From assembly GCF_947496775.1 (NCBI RefSeq), contig NZ_CANMDU010000001.1, forward strand, positions 496,001 to 560,000: a stretch of 64,000 bases of DNA. Direction: 5' to 3'. Origin of the DNA: an uncultured Maribacter sp. GTDB taxonomy: Bacteria > Bacteroidota > Bacteroidia > Flavobacteriales > Flavobacteriaceae. Below the pieces are notes generated by a model, which saw only the letters and a program-made list of their open reading frames with translations, did no database searches and had not been told where the DNA came from. Within the stretch, counting starts at the first letter, position 1; the number at the start of each line of letters is the position of its first letter. Shown one piece after another: positions 62,280-64,000 of the stretch. The translations under genes were made by a program, and so were the position numbers.

Positions 62280-62421
62280 GTCTACTATTAAAAAGCTAAG
62301 TATCAATTTTAGATAGATGACCATTTACTACCTCTCAACTGTTATTTTACTTAGTTAAAGAAAAGTGCACTTATAGTCATGGACATAGTGCACTTTACAA
62401 AACCAACTAATTACCTCGCTG

Positions 62422-63564
62422 TCAGGTATTGTAATGAAAAGCAATTTTAGCCAATTGCCCCACTATTTTTACAGAATCTTTCATAGACAATTTAGAACCA
62501 TCTGCATGAACCCATCTTTTTAAAGGTTGTTCACATATTAAACTTTGTACGTTTTTCTTTCCGTAATGCTTACGCATGCGCATAAATATCTCTACATCGA
62601 ACAACCATCTGGTTATAAACTTCTTTGTGAACATATTCTCTATAATATCTTTATCCATGATTTTTGCACCACATTGGGTATCATTAAATGGCATACCAAG
62701 AATTGTTCTAATAATAAGGTTAATAGTCATACTAATAATCTTTCTAGCAGATTCCTTAGTAATGTTAGCCCCCATTCTGCTCATTCTAGAACCACTTACA
62801 ATTTTAAAGTCTGAATTTTGTAATGTTTTAACTAAATCATCAAAATCTCTAAAATCCGTTGATAAATCTGCATCTAAATAGCCTATATAATCTAACTGCG
62901 GATCTTTAGCTAAATGTAAAACTCCTTGTCTTACCGCTTCTGCCTTCCCTCCATTTTTTTCACAGTCATATATACTAATCGTATTTTCATGTCCTTTTCT
63001 TAATTCCTGTAAAACTTCTAATGTGTTATCTGTACTACCATCATTTACAAAACACAAATGATACCCAAGGTTTCTATGTGCAAAATCTTTAAACTCCACA
63101 CCAGAAAGTCTTTCCTCTTCATTATAGCATGGTATAACTACACCTACGCAGTATTCTTGCAACATTCTTGAAGAACTCTCTTCCGTATTTTTTACAGAAA
63201 TTTTATTATCTCCTAATATTCGTTTTACTCTTGCTGAAACCTCATTAAGACTTACTGGTTTTTTCATGTAATCATCTATACCCAGATCAAAACCATCCAT
63301 AATTACGTTTTCATCTGTATTACCAGACATAACCATTATTGGCGTCTTAGATTTTTGCTCTATTCGTATAAACTTTACAACTTCTAAACCAGACATATCT
63401 GGCATGTTTATATCTACAATAACTAAATCTGGCTTAAAAGACTCAAATAAAGACTTACCATCCGACCCACAATCGGCAGTTTTAATATCATACCCTAACT
63501 CTAACAATCTCTTTTCAAGAGAAAGTAATATTAGTTGTTGATCATCAATAGCGAGGATTTTCAT
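62422..63564 (-). CDS. Response-regulator receiver domain fused to a family 2 glycosyltransferase
   Basis: This 380-residue soluble protein has an N-terminal REC domain (1-120) with Asp7-Asp8, the phosphoacceptor Asp51 (LVIVDINMPDMSGLEVV), Ser80 and Lys102 (KKPVS). A linker (121-138) leads to a GT2 domain (139-380): VVIPCYNEEERL, FVNDGSTDNT, NGGKAEAVRQG and the DAD motif at 231-233, similar to dolichyl-phosphate-type transferases (ALG5/DPM1-like). There are no membrane segments. Phosphorylation may switch glycosyl transfer, which is an inference. It lies divergent from a polytopic membrane protein at 63809. Confidence 0.93.
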   Translation of the reverse strand: MKILAIDDQQLILLSLEKRLLELGYDIKTADCGSDGKSLFESFKPDLVIVDINMPDMSGLEVVKFIRIEQKSKTPIMVMSGNTDENVIMDGFDLGIDDYMKKPVSLNEVSARVKRILGDNKISVKNTEESSSRMLQEYCVGVVIPCYNEEERLSGVEFKDFAHRNLGYHLCFVNDGSTDNTLEVLQELRKGHENTISIYDCEKNGGKAEAVRQGVLHLAKDPQLDYIGYLDADLSTDFRDFDDLVKTLQNSDFKIVSGSRMSRMGANITKESARKIISMTINLIIRTILGMPFNDTQCGAKIMDKDIIENMFTKKFITRWLFDVEIFMRMRKHYGKKNVQSLICEQPLKRWVHADGSKLSMKDSVKIVGQLAKIAFHYNT

Positions 63565-63808
63565 AAATATTTTTTTTTTAGATATGAACTATTTTAATAA
63601 TAGCTCTTAAAATTTGGGTTACTTAACTATAATTTTTAAATTTCTTAATAGGTTAAAAATCTTTCACTTACCATTTAATAATAACATAAAAATTACTCAT
63701 TTGTAAGTTTTTTCTTTCTTAGAACGTAAGCTATTCTTCTTTTATTGTAATGTTCACCTCATATATTTTATTTATATCTTTATGCAGAATTAGATTTTTT
63801 AATACATT

Positions 63809-64000
63809 TTGAAGAAAAAAACCAATACCCTCTTAATACTTGCCTTAATAGTTGGTCTCGCTTTTCATGGTTCCGCTATATTTTTTACTTTAGAATACAC
63901 CTACGATGCATTAATTCATTTATTTTTTGCAGATCATTATGCCTCTAGTTGGTTTGATCCATGGGAATATAGATGGTACACAGGTTTTACGGTGCAGTCT
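63809..64000 (+). CDS. Polytopic membrane protein, N-terminal part (runs off window)
   Basis: The first 64 residues begin at a TTG codon (no ATG upstream in frame). A membrane segment (LLILALIVGLAFHGSAIFF) is followed by ALIHLFFADHYASSWFDPWEYRWYTG. This resembles the start of GT-C-like membrane proteins with a 6-pyruvoyl-tetrahydropterin-synthase-related label, an assignment made from memory of the HLFFADHY/WYTGF pattern. It is divergent from the REC-GT2 gene, suggesting a shared surface-glycan function. Confidence 0.55.
   Translation, partial: MKKKTNTLLILALIVGLAFHGSAIFFTLEYTYDALIHLFFADHYASSWFDPWEYRWYTGFTVQS

Noticed and set aside
1-64000. CRISPR arrays, insertion sequences or complete prophages
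   Set aside because: I saw no regularly spaced repeats, no transposase or integrase motif, and no phage structural genes; most tandem inverted repeats are intrinsic terminators.

Overview
The window is a piece of a low-GC, gliding-type Bacteroidetes chromosome, most likely a marine member of the Flavobacteriaceae. The evidence is the alternative complex III genes, a T9SS C-terminal sorting domain, DUF5916 and DUF2723 proteins, Oar/TonB-receptor remnants, Bacteroidetes-type promoters (TAnnTTTG -7 boxes, sometimes with an upstream TTG), near absence of Shine-Dalgarno sequences, and dense A/T-rich intergenic hairpin terminators. Genus cannot be fixed from sequence reading alone.

Layout. 1-2.6 kb: start of an actAB respiratory operon (minus) and a SPOR-domain protein. 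2.6-7.3 kb: rimP-nusA-infB (minus) with a terminator-like hairpin in its leader. 7.4-13.3 kb: cation/proton antiporter, SPOUT methyltransferase, tRNA-Gln, a large DUF2723 membrane glycosyltransferase and a cysteine-less thioredoxin. 13.3-23 kb: metallophosphoesterase, cutC, glycosylasparaginase, polA, a mini T9SS-sorted protein, a lipocalin-like lipoprotein and a DUF5916 outer-membrane protein. 23.2-30 kb: translation genes rplM-rpsI, rpsB-tsf and pyrH-frr, with an M61 peptidase on the opposite strand. 30-36.2 kb: MMPL/RND transporter, asnS, rpoN and a divergent PAP2-like membrane protein. 36.2-42.6 kb: an ExbB/ExbD energiser cluster with two ExbD pairs, tRNA-Ser, ansA and tatD. 42.6-47.8 kb: a retropepsin-like protease, odhB-sucA and a small beta-barrel protein. 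47.8-53.4 kb: amidohydrolase, galE, a DegT-type aminotransferase, waaA and a small lipoprotein.

From 53.5 to 59.3 kb the order becomes looser and accessory in character: a 42-aa membrane peptide gene, a MarR regulator with a small ribbon-helix-helix-like partner, a MocR-type regulator divergent from a secreted cupin, a DJ-1-like lipoprotein, and two decayed TonB-dependent receptor genes. It ends at a tRNA-Leu whose 3' end is repeated 119 bp away. No integrase or transposase is visible, so this looks like an old insertion and deletion site. 59.4-64 kb returns to intact genes: M20 peptidase, DUF4407 membrane protein, a 39-aa basic peptide gene, a response-regulator/glycosyltransferase fusion, and the start of a polytopic membrane protein divergent from it.

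Most of the window is ordinary core flavobacterial genome. The items most worth following are the REC-GT2 fusion at 62.4-63.6 kb, the duplicated ExbD pairs with a conserved CxxC-KGKRDA insertion, the thioredoxin without catalytic cysteines, the structured leaders of rimP-nusA-infB and rpsB-tsf, the tRNA-Leu scar, and two unlisted small genes. I found no CRISPR array, no complete mobile element and no clearly new multi-gene defence or biosynthetic system.
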